64,000 bases of DNA from Paraburkholderia monticola (lineage in GTDB: Bacteria > Pseudomonadota > Gammaproteobacteria > Burkholderiales > Burkholderiaceae). Positions 54,200-62,484 of the stretch are shown piece after piece. Each line of letters begins with the position of its first letter. Position 1 is the stretch's first letter. The stretch lies in contig NZ_LRBG01000022.1 of the NCBI RefSeq assembly GCF_001580545.1, positions 62,001-126,000 of the forward strand, given 5' to 3'. The translations under genes were made by a program, and so were the position numbers. Below the pieces are notes generated by a model. That model did no database searches, was not told where the DNA came from, and was given only the letters and a program-made list of their open reading frames with translations.

Positions 54200-55852
54200 T
54201 CAGACGGGGCTTTGAGACGAAGTGGCGGGCGCGGCCGGCGCGCTCGGCGGCAGATCGACCGACGGCGTCGCGGTGCTCGCGCTCGGCATCACGACGTCGA
54301 TTTCGGTGCCGTTTTGCGCGCCACGGCGGATGTCGAAGCGCCCGCCATGCGCGGCGACGCGCTGGCGCATGCCGAGCAGGCCGTGCGTATGCGTGCGCTT
54401 CAGATCGGCCGGCGTGATGCCGACGCCGTTGTCCGCGATATGCAGCGCGACCTCGCCGTCGCCGACCCGCAACGCGATCGAGACGGTCGAGGCCCGCGCG
54501 TATTTCGCGGCGTTCGTCAGCGACTCCTGCGCGACACGAAACAGCGCGATCTCGGTCTGCTCGTCGAGCTGGATGTCGTCGGCGGGCAGGTGGAGTTCGA
54601 GCGTCCAGTTGTTGCGCTGCGCGGCTTCGTCGGCGAGCGTGCGCAGCGCCGTGACGAGCCCGAAATTGGCGAGCACGGTCGGCCGCATGTCCTCGATGAT
54701 GCGCCGCTTCAACGCGATGCCCTGGTCGAGATTGGCGAGCGCGCGCTGCAGCTTGTCGGCGATGTCCGGGTCGCTCTCCTTCAGCTTGCGACGCGTCCAC
54801 GCGACGTCCATCCGGCATGCGGTCAAAATCGCGCCAAGCTCGTCGTGCAACTCGCGCGCGAGCTGGGTCTTTTCGTTTTCGCTGACCGCCTGCAGATGCC
54901 AGCCGAGCGTTTCGAGCTGCCGCGTGCGCTCCTCGACGAGCTGGTCGAGTTCTTCCTGCTGCGTGATCAGCTGCCGCTGCGCGCGCGCCTGCCGGTCGAT
55001 CTGGATGCCGAGATTGCGAAATAGCAGGATGAACAACACGATATTCAATGCCGACAGACCCGCCGCGCATAGCGTCGAGAGTCGCTGATCGGCGCGGCTC
55101 GCGGCCAGCGCGTGCTGCGCGCGACGCTCCTCGTTATCGCGCAGCAGCGTGAGCGTGCTGTCGATCAGCGCGGCGTCCGCCGGATTGACGTCGCTTGCCG
55201 GCCCGCATGCGCCGAGCTCGAGCGGATGCGGCGCGGCGTGCTGCATCGCGCTGGCGCCCGCGCCGATGCGCGCATCGATCAGCGCGAGGATCTGCGTGAA
55301 GCTCGCAAGCTCCGCGCTGTCCGCGCGGCCGCCACGATAGAAGCGCTCCAGTTGCCGCGTGGTGTCGCGGATGCGCGCGGCACTGGCGCAGAACGCGTGA
55401 GCGGACGCATCGTCCTTCGTCAGAAGAAACTGGTTCTGGTCAGCGGCGAGGCGGGACAGGTCGCTCGCGAGCGTGCTCAGTTGCACGGTGACGTCGCGCG
55501 CTTCGAGCGCGGTCTCGTACTCGGCGGTGATGCGTTGACGCGCGGTCTCGAGAATCACGAGGCCGCCGACCGTGATGACGATCGCCACCGTCATCGCGAT
55601 CGCCCAGCTGCGATTACGCATCCAGTCGGCGAGCCGCGCCGCGGCGCGCGGGCTGTGTGGTTCCGGCGGGTTCTGCACGTTCGACACGTTCGGCTCCACG
55701 ATAGAGGGCTTCGACTCAGGCTTCGATTCAGGCTTCGACTCAAGCCGCGCGCGAAGCCGCGCGCGTAACGTCGTCGTAATCCAATGTAAGCGGATTCTCA
55801 CACGAAAAACGGCGAGCGTCGGAATGCGCGCGGCGCGCTGCATCGATAGCAT
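54200..55852 (-). CDS. NarX/UhpB-type sensor histidine kinase with CHASE3-like domain
   Basis: A 550-aa membrane kinase. TM1 lies at about 83-102, a periplasmic helical (CHASE3-like) domain at 105-250, TM2 at 259-280, then a coiled-coil. The HisKA_3 dimerisation domain has the phospho-acceptor His336 in LARELHDELGAILTACR; the ATPase domain has N447 (SLTNAAKYARA) and DNGVGI. The partner is probably one of the response regulators at 57088. The first 75 residues are low complexity with an ESKP repeat and the true start may be GTG 55687 or the ATG at residue 78. The 5' end is only 40 nt from the divergent DUF1328 gene if 55852 is used. Confidence 0.88.
   Translation of the reverse strand: MLSMQRAARIPTLAVFRVRIRLHWITTTLRARLRARLESKPESKPESKPSIVEPNVSNVQNPPEPHSPRAAARLADWMRNRSWAIAMTVAIVITVGGLVILETARQRITAEYETALEARDVTVQLSTLASDLSRLAADQNQFLLTKDDASAHAFCASAARIRDTTRQLERFYRGGRADSAELASFTQILALIDARIGAGASAMQHAAPHPLELGACGPASDVNPADAALIDSTLTLLRDNEERRAQHALAASRADQRLSTLCAAGLSALNIVLFILLFRNLGIQIDRQARAQRQLITQQEELDQLVEERTRQLETLGWHLQAVSENEKTQLARELHDELGAILTACRMDVAWTRRKLKESDPDIADKLQRALANLDQGIALKRRIIEDMRPTVLANFGLVTALRTLADEAAQRNNWTLELHLPADDIQLDEQTEIALFRVAQESLTNAAKYARASTVSIALRVGDGEVALHIADNGVGITPADLKRTHTHGLLGMRQRVAAHGGRFDIRRGAQNGTEIDVVMPSASTATPSVDLPPSAPAAPATSSQSPV
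55707..55742. repeat. three 12-bp repeats near the kinase N-terminus
   Basis: GGCTTCGACTCA, GGCTTCGATTCA, GGCTTCGACTCA (plus strand) at 55707-55742, coding ESKPESKPESK on the minus strand. If the kinase really starts downstream, this is a repeat in its leader. Confidence 0.85.
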
Positions 55853-55892
55853 GGACCCGATCGTTCATTCAATGTTTCGGGAGGAAGCCATC

Positions 55893-56069
55893 ATGCTGAA
55901 GTGGGCACTGTTCTTCGCGGTCATCGCGGTGATCGCGGGTCTTCTCGGCTTTACCGGCATCGCGGCCGGCGCGGCCGCGATCGCGAAGTTCCTGTTCTTC
56001 GTCTTCGTCGTGCTGTGCGTGGTGTTCCTCGTGCTGGGCTTCGTGGTGACGAAGAAAATGATCGATTAG
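55893..56069 (+). CDS. DUF1328 small membrane protein (copy 1)
   Basis: A 58-aa protein, almost all hydrophobic: MLKWALFFAVIAVIAGLLGF then TGIAAGAAAIAKFLFFVFVV, two transmembrane helices joined by a Gly/Ala turn. GGGAGGAAGCC precedes ATG 55893. DUF1328 proteins are small stress-linked membrane proteins (YtjA type). A second copy follows 67 nt downstream. The region is divergent from the histidine kinase. Confidence 0.9.
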   Translation: MLKWALFFAVIAVIAGLLGFTGIAAGAAAIAKFLFFVFVVLCVVFLVLGFVVTKKMID

Positions 56070-56136
56070 CGCGGCCTCCTGGCAGGCGAGCGGTTTGCTC
56101 GTAGTCCATTCGAGGCCAACAAAAGGGAGAAACGCC

Positions 56137-56298
56137 ATGCTTCACTATGCCGTCGTCTTCTTCGTGATTGCGATCATCGCGGCCGTGTTCGGCTTTACCG
56201 GCATCGCGGCCGGCGCGGCCGAAATCGCCAAGATCCTGTTCTACATCTTTCTCGTCGTGTTCGTGGTCACATTGCTGCTCGGCGTGTTCCGAACCTAG
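56137..56298 (+). CDS. DUF1328 small membrane protein (copy 2)
   Basis: A 53-aa paralogue of the previous gene: MLHYAVVFFVIAIIAAVFGF, then TGIAAGAAEIAKILFYIFLV. Identical core GFTGIAAGAA shows tandem duplication. AAAGGGAGAAACGCC precedes ATG 56137. It is 101 nt upstream of the ferritin-like gene and is probably co-expressed with it. Confidence 0.9.
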   Translation: MLHYAVVFFVIAIIAAVFGFTGIAAGAAEIAKILFYIFLVVFVVTLLLGVFRT

Positions 56299-56398
56299 CC
56301 CTGCGAGTCTGGATGAGAGCAGTCATTTCAATCCCGGCGCATCAGGTGCGGTTCGTGCTGATGCGCCATTTCCCCATACCGGATAAAGGAGAAGTTCG

Positions 56399-56944
56399 AT
56401 GACGAAGCAATCTGGCGACACGTTCGTGATGGACATCAAGAAGATCCGCGAGGACGCGCGCAAGCATATGTCGGACGGTGCGGTCACGCAGACCTACGGC
56501 GCGGATCGCGACACGGTGCTCAAGCTGCTCAACGACGCGCTCGCCACCGAGATCGTCTGCACGCTGCGCTACAAGCGTCACTACTTCATGGCGAAGGGCA
56601 TCAACTCCGAAGCGGTCGCGACGGAGTTCGCCGAGCACGCGACCGAAGAGCAGGAGCACGCCGATCGGATCGCCGAGCGGATCGTGCAACTCGGAGGCGA
56701 ACCCGATTTCGCGCCCGACGGCATCAAGGCGCGCGCGCATTCGGAATACAAGGAAGGCAAGGATCTGACCGATATGATCCGCGAGAATCTGATCGCCGAG
56801 CGCATCGCGATCGACACGTACCGCGAGATCGTGCGCTATCTCGGCGAGAAGGACGTGACGACGCGTAGGATGTTCGAGGAAATTCTCGCGGTCGAAGAAG
56901 AGCACGCCGACGATATGGCGGATCTGCTCACCGGGCGCGAGTAG
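56399..56944 (+). CDS. ferritin-like (bacterioferritin-type) protein
   Basis: A 181-aa four-helix-bundle protein. Glu/His ligands of a di-iron site are visible in ALATEIVCTLRYKRHYFM, TEEQEHADRIAERI, LIAERIAIDTYREIVRYL and EEILAVEEEHADDM, i.e. E-x-x-H pairs on helices 2 and 4. No Met haem ligand was identified with certainty. The family stores iron or protects DNA (Dps/Bfr type) under stress. AAAGGAGAAG precedes the ATG. Position after the DUF1328 pair and before the response regulators points to a stress regulon. Confidence 0.85.
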   Translation: MTKQSGDTFVMDIKKIREDARKHMSDGAVTQTYGADRDTVLKLLNDALATEIVCTLRYKRHYFMAKGINSEAVATEFAEHATEEQEHADRIAERIVQLGGEPDFAPDGIKARAHSEYKEGKDLTDMIRENLIAERIAIDTYREIVRYLGEKDVTTRRMFEEILAVEEEHADDMADLLTGRE

Positions 56945-57087
56945 CGCGAGGCGCGACGAAGCGGGGGGCGCAGCAATGCCGGGGGCGGTCCGACAGGCGC
57001 AGCCGCCCCCCCATTTCCCGTCCAGTCGTTGCCCGGGTCATTACAATATCCGCTTCGAGCGACTTCCTTTGCACGGACACCCAACCG

Positions 57088-57720
57088 ATGATTCGAGTGC
57101 TGATAGCTGACGATCATGCGATCGTTCGAGGTGGTTTCAGACAGTTCGTCGCCGACGAGCCGGACATGTGCGTCGCCGCCGAGGCCGCCACCGGCGAGGA
57201 AGCGATCGTCCTCGTGCGCGAGCAGGCGTTCGACGTCGTGCTGCTCGACATCGCGATGCCGGACAAGAACGGCATCGATACGTTGCGCGTGATCAAGCAG
57301 GTGCGTCCCGAGCAGGGCGTGCTGATCCTGTCGGGCTATCCCGAGAGCCAGTACGCGATCAATCTGCTGCGCGCGGGCGCGAACGGCTATCTGAACAAGG
57401 ACTGCGAGCCGGAAGAAATCGTGCGCGCGATCCGCTCGGTCGCGCGCGGGCATCGCTATCTGTCGGAGGCGGTCGCCGATACGCTCGCCGACAATCTCGA
57501 CAAGCCCGCCGCCGGGCGTCCGCATGAAGCGTTGTCGGAGCGCGAATTCCAGATCTTCTGCAAGCTCGCGGCCGGTCAGTTGCCGACCGAGATCGCCGAG
57601 GAACTGCATTTGTCCGTCAAGACGGTGAGCACGTATCGCGCGCGGGTGCTCGAGAAGATGCGCCTCGCGAACAACGCGGACCTCACGTATTACGCGATCA
57701 AGAACGGCCTGATCGAATGA
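57088..57720 (+). CDS. NarL/FixJ-type response regulator
   Basis: A 210-aa regulator. Receiver domain with D8/D9, phospho-acceptor D54 (VVLLDIAMPDKNG), S82 and K104 (GYLNKD). The C-terminal LuxR helix-turn-helix reads LSEREFQIFCKLAAGQLPTE and LHLSVKTVSTYRARVLEK. It is the expected partner of the NarX-type kinase at 54200. The stop codon overlaps the start of the next regulator (ATGA), so they are translationally coupled. Confidence 0.93.
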   Translation: MIRVLIADDHAIVRGGFRQFVADEPDMCVAAEAATGEEAIVLVREQAFDVVLLDIAMPDKNGIDTLRVIKQVRPEQGVLILSGYPESQYAINLLRAGANGYLNKDCEPEEIVRAIRSVARGHRYLSEAVADTLADNLDKPAAGRPHEALSEREFQIFCKLAAGQLPTEIAEELHLSVKTVSTYRARVLEKMRLANNADLTYYAIKNGLIE

Positions 57721-58172
57721 CGGACGCTAGAGACATTCCGATGAACAGCGAACCGAACCTTGATGCCGAGCCAGCCAGCCGCGCGCCGTTGCGCGTGCTG
57801 CTGATCGAAGATTCGCCGCTGATCCGTCGCAGCCTCGTCGAAGCGATCGATGCATCGGGCTTGCTGCGGGTCGCCGCTTATGCCGATTCCGCCGATCAGG
57901 CGATCGCGCTGCTCGGCGACGAAGCGTTCGACGCGGTGATCGTCGATTTGCAGCTCAAGCAGGGCTCTGGCGTGCCGGTGCTCGCGTATCTGCAGCGCGA
58001 GGGGCTGCTCGATTCGATGTTCGCGGCGGTGCTGACCAATCACGCGCTGCCCGCGTATCGGGCGCGCTGCGAGCAGTACGGCGTGCGGCACTTCTACGAC
58101 AAATCGTTCGAGTTCGATCGCGTGCTCGACGCGCTGCACGAGTATGCGTTGGAGCGGGACGGCGGGGTGTGA
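57717..58172 (+). CDS. single-domain response regulator (REC only)
   Basis: A 151-aa protein: a short polar N-terminus (about 24 residues), then a receiver domain with E31/D32, D77 (VIVDLQLKQGSG), T107 (VLTNHA) and K129 (FYDKS), all key residues intact. No output domain. Overlaps the NarL-type gene by 4 nt. It could compete for phosphate from the kinase or act as a phosphate sink. Confidence 0.9.
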   Translation: MTDARDIPMNSEPNLDAEPASRAPLRVLLIEDSPLIRRSLVEAIDASGLLRVAAYADSADQAIALLGDEAFDAVIVDLQLKQGSGVPVLAYLQREGLLDSMFAAVLTNHALPAYRARCEQYGVRHFYDKSFEFDRVLDALHEYALERDGGV

Positions 58173-58208
58173 GAACTTGAAGGTGGTCGGCGTTTCCAGT
58201 TCTCTTCT

Positions 58209-58562
58209 TTAGTCCTGTTTCCATGCTCCGCGCTTCATCGCTTCTTCGAGCATTCCAAGCGTAAGCGAGCGCCCACCAAGCAATTCTCGCGCGCTGGCGC
58301 TGAACGGAGACTTCAACGCGGTCATGACGATGTCGCGCTTTCGCATGTTGGCGGATGGAACGTAGTAGCGGACGTCGAAGTCGTGGAGGTCCACGTGGAA
58401 TCGGTCGGCCCATGCACGCATCACCTCGACGATTTTCGCCGGTTCCCAATCGAGATCGTGATACAGATCCATGTCGCGGGTCAGCTTGTCGTCAAGCGGC
58501 AACGCAGCGGGGGCGCGTTTTTCTCGGATGAACCGCTCGAGATCGGGCCACGCATCGTTCAT
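58209..58562 (-). CDS. DUF1493 family protein
   Basis: A 117-aa soluble protein beginning MNDAWPDLERFIREKRAPAA. The middle DMDLYHDLDWEPAKIVEVMR resembles an acyl-carrier-protein-like fold, the known feature of DUF1493. It starts where the upstream gene stops (TGATG overlap), so both are translated from one message. Third-position GC is lower than in the neighbouring chromosomal genes. In enteric bacteria DUF1493 genes also occur next to STM2901-type genes. Function unknown. Confidence 0.8.
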   Translation of the reverse strand: MNDAWPDLERFIREKRAPAALPLDDKLTRDMDLYHDLDWEPAKIVEVMRAWADRFHVDLHDFDVRYYVPSANMRKRDIVMTALKSPFSASARELLGGRSLTLGMLEEAMKRGAWKQD

Positions 58563-58993
58563 CACAGACGATCCTCCCGCTTTACCAGGCGGTTATAGGT
58601 GTCGACGGTCTTGTAGCCGATCCTTACCACATCAGATGCGGCGATCACCCAGCCGACCCCCGGAATGGCTCGCCCCACAAATACGCCAAGATGGCTCGTC
58701 AACTTTACGCGCAGCAGCACGACGCTGGTCCATGACGTGAATGTGGGCAGAATTCGATGTTTTAACTCGAAGGGCAATAGCGAGCGGGATACCTTCGACG
58801 CCACCGACGTGCCCTTTACGGCACCCCCAAATTTGCCTCGCGTAGGAATGAAGCGCGACCCTGCAAGGATCATGGAGGCACCGACGACATCACTGATACC
58901 CGTTTCGGCCATGGTTTGATCCACGGCGATTAGAAAGAACAGTTGTGTAGGAGTTAGGTCGCTGTGAATTCCGTAGTTATAGGTATTCGACAT
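58562..58993 (-). CDS. STM2901-type membrane-associated protein
   Basis: A 143-aa protein starting MSNTYNYGIHSDLTPTQLFF. Hydrophobic segments (LFFLIAVDQTMAETGISDVV, LGVFVGRAIPGVGWVIAASD) suggest membrane association, and there is a Gly-rich turn (RGKFGGAVKGTSVA). I assign it to the STM2901 family from overall pattern, so the name is moderately sure. Couples to DUF1493 by a 1-nt overlap. GC content near its 5' end is about 45-52% by hand count of two lines, against 60-70% around it, which suggests recent acquisition. Confidence 0.7.
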   Translation of the reverse strand: MSNTYNYGIHSDLTPTQLFFLIAVDQTMAETGISDVVGASMILAGSRFIPTRGKFGGAVKGTSVASKVSRSLLPFELKHRILPTFTSWTSVVLLRVKLTSHLGVFVGRAIPGVGWVIAASDVVRIGYKTVDTYNRLVKREDRL

Positions 58994-59221
58994 ACCGGCG
59001 TATGGGCTCAATCAGACGGGAACGACGCGCAAAGCGTCTTACGAACAATGGCGCAGGTCTTCGACTTGTGCCACACCAGTCCATTAGGCTACCCAGTAGC
59101 GACGAATGACGAAATGGGCGCAGGATGATTTTCAGGGACCGAATGCGAAAAAGGTTGCCAGGCATCGACCAGCAGAGGCAAATCACAAGCGTGTTGATGC
59201 CCGCAACTGATCAGCCTCCCT
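58994..59221. other. low-GC spacer, possible gene remnant
   Basis: Upstream of the STM2901-type gene. The minus strand reads as a coding-like stretch with HACDLPLLVDAWQPFSH and stop codons soon after, extending under the MFS gene end. I cannot assign it; it may be the decayed 3' end of a gene that came with the DUF1493/STM2901 pair. No repeats or att-like sites were recognised. Confidence 0.35.
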
Positions 59222-60421
59222 TCAATGCCCCGCCCGCGCCGGCAAGCGCAAGTGATTCCACGCACCGAGCGCCGCAAACGCGATCCCCGCGATGCTGACC
59301 CCGAGCCACCCGAACATCGGCCACACGATCGCGCCGACCCCCGAACCGAGCGCCCCGCCGATGAAATACGCGACCATGTACACGGTATTCACGCGGCTGC
59401 GCGCATCGGGCTTTAACGCATAGATGCGCGACTGATTCGAAATCTGCGCGGCCTGCACGCCGATGTCGAGAATGATCACGCCGACCACCAGCCCCGCGAT
59501 GCTCTTTGCCGACGCGCCGAAAATCACGAACGCGATCACGACCAGCACGAGCGACACCGTGATGATCGCGCGCGGTCCGCGCCGGTCGGCGAACTTGCCG
59601 GCGAGCGGCGCGGCCAACGCGCCCGCCGCGCCGACGATGCCGAACAGCCCCGCTGCCTGCGGCCCGAGATGAAACGGCGCGCCTGCGAGCAGCAGCGCGA
59701 GCACCGACCAGAAAATGCTGAACGCGGCGAACAGCGCCGCACCGGTCAACGACGCCTCGCGCAGCGCGCGATGCTCGGTCACCAGATGCCACATCGACAC
59801 GAGCAGCTTGCCGTAGGGCAGCGTCGAGGTCGGTTGGCTCTTCGGCAAACGCAGAATGATGACGACCGCCAGCGCGAGCAGCGCGACGACCGACGCGCCG
59901 AACACCGCGCGCCAGCCGAAGTATTCGGCGACGATGCCGGCCGCGGTCCGCGCGAGCAGGATGCCGAGCAACAGGCCGCTCATCACGGTGCCGACCGCGT
60001 GGCCGCGTTCGTGCGGTGGCGCGATCTCGGCCGCGAACGGCACGGCTTGTTGCGCGATCGTCGCGAGCACGCCGATCGCGAGACTCATGACGATCAGCAC
60101 CACGAGTGTCGGCGCCGCCGCCGCGACGACGAGCGCGACGCATAGCCCCGCGATCTGCAGCAGGATCAGCAGACGCCGGTCGAAGCGGTCGCCGAGCGGC
60201 GCGAGCAGCAGCATGCCGGCCGCATAGCCGAGCTGCGTGACGGCCGGCACCACGCCGACCCATGACGCGCTGGCCGGAAACGACTGGCGGAAGTTGTCGA
60301 GCAGCGGCTGGTTGTAATAGATGTTCGCCACCGAGATACCGGCGATGGTTGCGAGCAGCAACAGCAGGCCGCGCAACGACCGGGTGGAGGGAGCGGTAGT
60401 GGAAGCGTCGGAAGTGGACAT
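59222..60421 (-). CDS. MFS transporter (sugar-efflux/YnfM-like)
   Basis: A 399-aa inner-membrane transporter with twelve predicted helices. The MFS signature LGDRFDRRLLILLQIAG follows helix 2 and AGKFADRRGPRAIITVSLVL repeats it after helix 8. The start NIYYNQPLLDNFRQSF fits the drug/metabolite efflux (YnfM/NepI-type) group. ATG 60421 gives the normal N-terminus; the open frame runs on to 60463. Substrate unknown. No regulator gene adjoins it. Confidence 0.87.
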   Translation of the reverse strand: MSTSDASTTAPSTRSLRGLLLLLATIAGISVANIYYNQPLLDNFRQSFPASASWVGVVPAVTQLGYAAGMLLLAPLGDRFDRRLLILLQIAGLCVALVVAAAAPTLVVLIVMSLAIGVLATIAQQAVPFAAEIAPPHERGHAVGTVMSGLLLGILLARTAAGIVAEYFGWRAVFGASVVALLALAVVIILRLPKSQPTSTLPYGKLLVSMWHLVTEHRALREASLTGAALFAAFSIFWSVLALLLAGAPFHLGPQAAGLFGIVGAAGALAAPLAGKFADRRGPRAIITVSLVLVVIAFVIFGASAKSIAGLVVGVIILDIGVQAAQISNQSRIYALKPDARSRVNTVYMVAYFIGGALGSGVGAIVWPMFGWLGVSIAGIAFAALGAWNHLRLPARAGH

Positions 60422-60540
60422 GACTGGGGCGGATCGACGGACCGGCCCATGCGCGGTCCTCAAGCGTGCCGATCATACCGGAGCGGCCGGGTTCCTGCTG
60501 ACGGCCGCGCAGGCCGTCGGCGGCCCGCGCGAGCGCTAAT

Positions 60541-61365
60541 TCAGTCGATCAACGCGCCATGGTCGAAGAACGGATACGGGCCATCGGCCGCGTCGACGTA
60601 CGCATGATGCGTGACGAGGCCGGTCGCGGGGTCGTAGTAATGCAACGCGTACGCGGGCGGCTCCATCACGAACGCCGACGGTGCGTCCTCGCGGAAATCG
60701 AGCACGACCTGGTGCGCGGGCGAGGGAATCGCGCTCGCGATCGTGCCGCCGAAACGCGCGAACATCGAGCGATGCACGTGCCCGCACAGCACGCGCTCGA
60801 CATTCGGATGCCGCGCGATCAGCGCCGCGAGTTGTTCTGATGCCGTGGGATCGAGCCCGATGTCGTCCATATGCCCGATGTGACAGGCGAACGGCGGATG
60901 ATGCAGAGCGACCACGACCGGCTTGCCGCGCGCGGCATCGAGCTGCTGCGCAAGCCAGGCGAGCCGTGCGTCGCACAGCATGCCGGCGCTCGAACCGGGT
61001 ACCAGCGAATCGAGCGCGATCACGCGCAGCGGGCCGACGTCGAACGCGTACTGCACGAACTCGCCACCGCTTTGCAATTCCTCGCGCTCGGGAAACGCCG
61101 CGCGCAATGCCTCGCGTTCGTCGTGATTGCCGACCATCAGGAAGTAGGGGATCGCGAGCGGCGCGAGCAGGGTCTTCAGGTATGCGTACTGTTGCGGGTC
61201 CCCCTGATCGACGAGGTCGCCGGTGATCAGCACCGCGTCGGGGCGCGGCGTCAGTGCGTTGAGCGCGTCGACGCAGCGCCCGAGATAGGCGGCGGTATCG
61301 ACGCGGCGATACGCGAGCGCGCCGGGTTGCTTGATATGCAGGTCGCTAATTTGAGCCAGCAGCAT
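60541..61365 (-). CDS. metallophosphoesterase (CpdA/GpdQ-like)
   Basis: A 274-aa class III phosphodiesterase. The metal-binding blocks are complete: D8/H10 (QISDLHIK), D49 (LITGDLVDQGD), N79/H80 (MVGNHDE), ALHHPPF, and GHVHRSMF. Known relatives split cAMP or glycerophosphodiesters. It is 72 nt after the ABC ATPase gene on the same strand, so it is likely part of that operon and may process the imported phospho-ester. Which substrate it takes is not visible. Confidence 0.88.
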   Translation of the reverse strand: MLLAQISDLHIKQPGALAYRRVDTAAYLGRCVDALNALTPRPDAVLITGDLVDQGDPQQYAYLKTLLAPLAIPYFLMVGNHDEREALRAAFPEREELQSGGEFVQYAFDVGPLRVIALDSLVPGSSAGMLCDARLAWLAQQLDAARGKPVVVALHHPPFACHIGHMDDIGLDPTASEQLAALIARHPNVERVLCGHVHRSMFARFGGTIASAIPSPAHQVVLDFREDAPSAFVMEPPAYALHYYDPATGLVTHHAYVDAADGPYPFFDHGALID

Positions 61366-61437
61366 GACAGTGGTCCTTCGGTTCCTTCTCGTTGAGCGCC
61401 GTGAGTGGGCGCCGGCTTTGCTTAGTCTGAACAGGCC

Positions 61438-62484
61438 CTAAGATAACGCAATGAGCGCGTCCGGCTCGATCGAAATGCCGACCGGCGTGCCGCGCGCAAG
61501 CTCGATCCGCCCCGCGACGTCGACGTAGAGCGGCTCCGGCGCGGCGCCGCCAATCGTCAGACGCGTGCGTTCGCCGAGAAACGCGGTGCTTTCGATCTGG
61601 CCGCGTAGCTGCGCGAGCGCGGGGTCGGTAAGCCGGGCATCCTCGGGGCGAAAGAAGATTTCGCGCATGACGTTTGCATTCGACGCCTGCGCGGGCAACG
61701 GCACCGCGCCGCCGGTCGTCGCCAGCAGGCCGTCGCGCGGTTCGCCCGCGACCCGGTTGATCGTGCCGACGAACTGCGCGACCGTCCGATTGGCCGGGCG
61801 ATAGTAGATGTCGCGCGGCGAACCGATCTGCTCGATGCGCCCCGCGCTCATCACGACGATGCGATCGCCGAGCTCCATCGCTTCGGCCTGATCGTGCGTC
61901 ACGTAGACGGTCGTGATGCCGAGCTCGCGCAACAACGCGTTCATCTCGGTGCGCAAGGTGTCGCGCAGACGCGCATCGAGCGCGGTCAGCGGTTCGTCGA
62001 GCAGCAGCACGCGCGGCTGCACCGCGAGCGCGCGCGCGAGCGCCACGCGCTGACGCTGGCCGCCCGACAGTTGATCGATCGGTTTGTCGGCATGCGCGGT
62101 GAGCCGCATCATGCCGAGCAGTTCGTCGACGCGTTGCCGCGCGAGCGCGGCCGGCACACGCCTGATCTTCAAACCGTAGCCGATGTTGCCGCGCACCGTC
62201 AGGTTCGGAAACAGCGCGTAGCTCTGGAACACCATGCCGACCGCGCGTTTTTCGATCGGCAGCGCGGTGACGTCGTCGTCGCCGAAAGCGATGCGGCCGC
62301 CCGCGTCGGGCGTTTCGAGGCCCGCGATCAGACGCAGCGTCGTCGTCTTGCCACAGCCCGACGGTCCGAGCAGCACCAGGGTTTCGCCCGCGCCGATCGA
62401 CAGATCGAGCGGTTCGAGCACGCGCGTGCCGCGAAACGTTTTGGCGCACTGCGTGAGCGTGATGGGAACCGAGGTCAGTTTCAT
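61438..62484 (-). CDS. ABC transporter ATP-binding protein (2-aminoethylphosphonate/polyamine type)
   Basis: A 348-aa ATPase. Walker A GPSGCGKTTTLR, Q-loop FQSYALF, signature LSGGQRQRVALARAL, Walker B VLLLDEPLTALDA, H-loop VTHDQAEAMEL, then a C-terminal TOBE domain. It belongs to the MalK/PotA/PhnT group. ATG 62484 overlaps the permease stop (ATGA, 4 nt), so translation is coupled. The longer frame upstream is a shadow of the permease. Substrate uncertain; by operon type phosphonate, phosphodiester or iron are possible. Confidence 0.9.
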   Translation of the reverse strand: MKLTSVPITLTQCAKTFRGTRVLEPLDLSIGAGETLVLLGPSGCGKTTTLRLIAGLETPDAGGRIAFGDDDVTALPIEKRAVGMVFQSYALFPNLTVRGNIGYGLKIRRVPAALARQRVDELLGMMRLTAHADKPIDQLSGGQRQRVALARALAVQPRVLLLDEPLTALDARLRDTLRTEMNALLRELGITTVYVTHDQAEAMELGDRIVVMSAGRIEQIGSPRDIYYRPANRTVAQFVGTINRVAGEPRDGLLATTGGAVPLPAQASNANVMREIFFRPEDARLTDPALAQLRGQIESTAFLGERTRLTIGGAAPEPLYVDVAGRIELARGTPVGISIEPDALIALS

